Assembly (NCBI GenBank): GCA_039028975.1
Contig: JBCCHB010000054.1
Location: forward strand, 1-64,000
Reading direction: 5' to 3'
DNA: 64,000 bases
From: JAHBNG01 sp039028975
GTDB taxonomy: Bacteria > Chloroflexota > Anaerolineae > Caldilineales > Caldilineaceae
In this document: positions 62,950-64,000 of the stretch, piece after piece
How the letters are laid out: each line of letters starts with the position of its first letter
Position numbering within the stretch: position 1 is the first letter of the stretch
Translations under genes and position numbers: made by a program
Notes under the pieces: generated by a model
Database searches by the model: none
What the model was told of the DNA's origin: nothing
The model's input: only the letters and a program-made list of their open reading frames with translations

Positions 62950-63101
62950 CTCCTGCCAATTCATCTGAATCCGTCCCCTTTTTTCAGAGCAGACATTCAT
63001 TTATCCAACTGCACCACGGGCGGGTGAAAATCAGCAAAGATTTTACAGATTGCGTAGATTTTTCATCTCTGCAATCTTTTAATTCCTGTTATTTACAGAG
63101 C

Positions 63102-63162
63102 AGCATTCTCTAATGTGGTTCTACCTTGACTGACACTGGCTCAAGAGAACGCCTTCTCCGCG
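63102..63162. repeat. Dispersed repeat family B, copy 3
   Basis: AGCATTCTCTAATGTGG at 63102 and GAGAACGCCTTCTCCGCG ending 63162, same orientation and spacing as the copy at 52096. Confidence 0.75.
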
Positions 63163-63199
63163 ATGCTTATTTTCTTTGGAATGCTCTGATATGAAACCG

Positions 63200-64000
63200 T
63201 TATTGATTCATCGAGGCAAGGATATGGTCTAGTTCAGGTGGGAGGGGGGCGACAAACTCCTGTTCGTCATCTTGGTTCGGTAGCCGTAGTCGCATTCGGT
63301 AGGCGTGCAAAAAATGTCGCTTTAGCTGAAGCCGTTGCCGCCGATACCCATACAAGGTATCGCCAACGACGGGATGTTTGCGCCAAGCAAAGTGGACGCG
63401 TATCTGATGCGTGCGTCCCGTATGGAGAATGACCCGAACTAGGCTAAAGTGAGCCAATCCGGTGCTGTCCCGTACGGGCGAGGTGTGGACGCCTACCGTT
63501 TCGTATTCGGTGATGGCTTCCCGTCCTGGGGATATACCTGTAAGGGGATCAGGAGGAAGAATGGCTTGGCGCTGGCGATGGACAGGGTGGCGTCCAATGG
63601 GTGCATTGATTCGACCAGTGGGCGGGTCGACCACACCCTCTAGCAAGGCCAAATACTCTTTATAGACAGTGCGGGTCTGAAATTGGGCCTGCAGAAATTG
63701 ATGAGTTGAGTCATTTTTGGCTACAACGATCAGCCCAGATGTCTCTTTGTCTAGACGGTGGACAATGCCAGGTCGCCGCTCGCCACCCACGCCTTCGATA
63801 TCAGGACAATGATGCAGAATAGCATTGACCAATGTCCCCCGCTCATGGCCAGGAGAGGGATGGACCACCATACCAGCAGCTTTATCGATCACAGCCAGAT
63901 TGGCGTCTTCAAATAATATGTTAAGAGGGAGCGGTTCAGGAATGAGGGTCGAATCAGCGGGAGGTGGGGGGATCTTTACCACAACTCTCTGCCCTGGTAT
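63200..64000 (-). CDS. rluD: Pseudouridine synthase RluD (5' truncated)
   Basis: The frame runs off the right edge: above the GTG at 63982 the codons read IPGQRVV, the end of an S4 RNA-binding domain, so the true start is outside. The visible 266 residues are the catalytic domain: LNILFEDANLAVIDKAAGMVVHP, then RPGIVHRLDKETSGLIVVAK with the catalytic Asp in HRLDKETSG, LHTGRTHQIRVH, and HPVVGDTLYG. RluD makes pseudouridines in helix 69 of 23S rRNA. RluD rather than RluC is likely from the S4 link and HRLDKETSG; single-gene certainty needs the N-terminus. Confidence 0.9.
   Translation of the reverse strand: MPGQRVVVKIPPPPADSTLIPEPLPLNILFEDANLAVIDKAAGMVVHPSPGHERGTLVNAILHHCPDIEGVGGERRPGIVHRLDKETSGLIVVAKNDSTHQFLQAQFQTRTVYKEYLALLEGVVDPPTGRINAPIGRHPVHRQRQAILPPDPLTGISPGREAITEYETVGVHTSPVRDSTGLAHFSLVRVILHTGRTHQIRVHFAWRKHPVVGDTLYGYRRQRLQLKRHFLHAYRMRLRLPNQDDEQEFVAPLPPELDHILASMNQ

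Larger units (their letters stand above)
62699..63199. other. Intergenic region with two family B elements
   Basis: A 501-bp gap holding a TIR-bounded element (62839-62949) and a family B copy (63102-63162); otherwise AT-rich. The promoter of the truncated flavoprotein gene may lie at its left end. No ORF supported. Confidence 0.6.

Noticed and set aside
1..64000. tRNA, rRNA, CRISPR arrays, IS transposases
   Set aside because: I looked for cloverleaf-like GGTTCGAATCC arms, rRNA-like stretches, spaced repeats and transposase motifs and found none that I could support by reading alone.

Overview
This 64 kb window has moderate GC content and many intergenic repeats. It looks like a contig from a multicellular or filamentous Chloroflexota (Anaerolineae/Caldilineae-like). 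The reasons are several exported proteins ending in a hydrophobic '(F/Y/I)LP(L/I/M)' tail, AfsR-like BTAD/NB-ARC/TPR regulators, SdrD-B and CARDB surface proteins, a 'PTPS-related' membrane protein, and abundant MITE-like palindromes. The assignment is inference from family content; no rRNA or tRNA was found to test it.

Region 1 (1-17,063) is the 3' part of a nonribosomal peptide cluster. It holds the terminal two modules of an NRPS (left edge truncated; T-C-A-T-C-A-T-TE, second A domain carrying a textbook Thr code), an EntS-type MFS exporter, a type II thioesterase, an FtsX-type permease, and an SbnA/SbnB pair that would supply L-2,3-diaminopropionate. The pair suggests that an upstream module outside the window uses Dap. 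A fragment of an exported protein and a bidirectional terminator close the region.

Region 2 (17,338-31,080) is mostly ordinary: an APH-fold phosphotransferase, a UvsE UV endonuclease, a two-PspC-domain protein, a small YtxH-like protein, a large multi-TM protein in an operon with an SdrD-B surface protein, a HAD phosphatase, an MBL-fold hydrolase and a second secreted protein with a Thr/Pro linker. Intergenic gaps are filled by dispersed palindromic elements.

Region 3 (31,081-48,634) is the most unusual. On the minus strand lie a basic peptide built of seven 17-residue repeats (35,357-35,749) and, further on, a 24-codon ORF abutting an MFS exporter and an unrecognised, perhaps PrnB/IDO-like, enzyme. 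Three paralogous BTAD (SARP/AfsR-type) regulators follow on the plus strand, with a GNAT gene, an ASCH protein and a 58-aa signal-peptide-bearing microprotein. Between the repeat-peptide gene and the first regulator is an array of four direct repeats (TGGACGC, 11-12 bp apart) plus a TACACT -10 box. The same arrangement recurs at 61.1 kb upstream of a lipoprotein gene, so the two genes probably belong to one SARP-type regulon.

Region 4 (48,928-64,000) holds a LacI-sensor hybrid histidine kinase, gene remnants (ASPIC/UnbV C-terminus, an amber-interrupted PNPOx-like gene, an NDH-2-like N-terminus), a 1369-aa secreted metzincin-like protein, a methyltransferase/nucleotidyltransferase pair, the SARP-box lipoprotein, a DUF4143 ATPase and RluD (right edge truncated).
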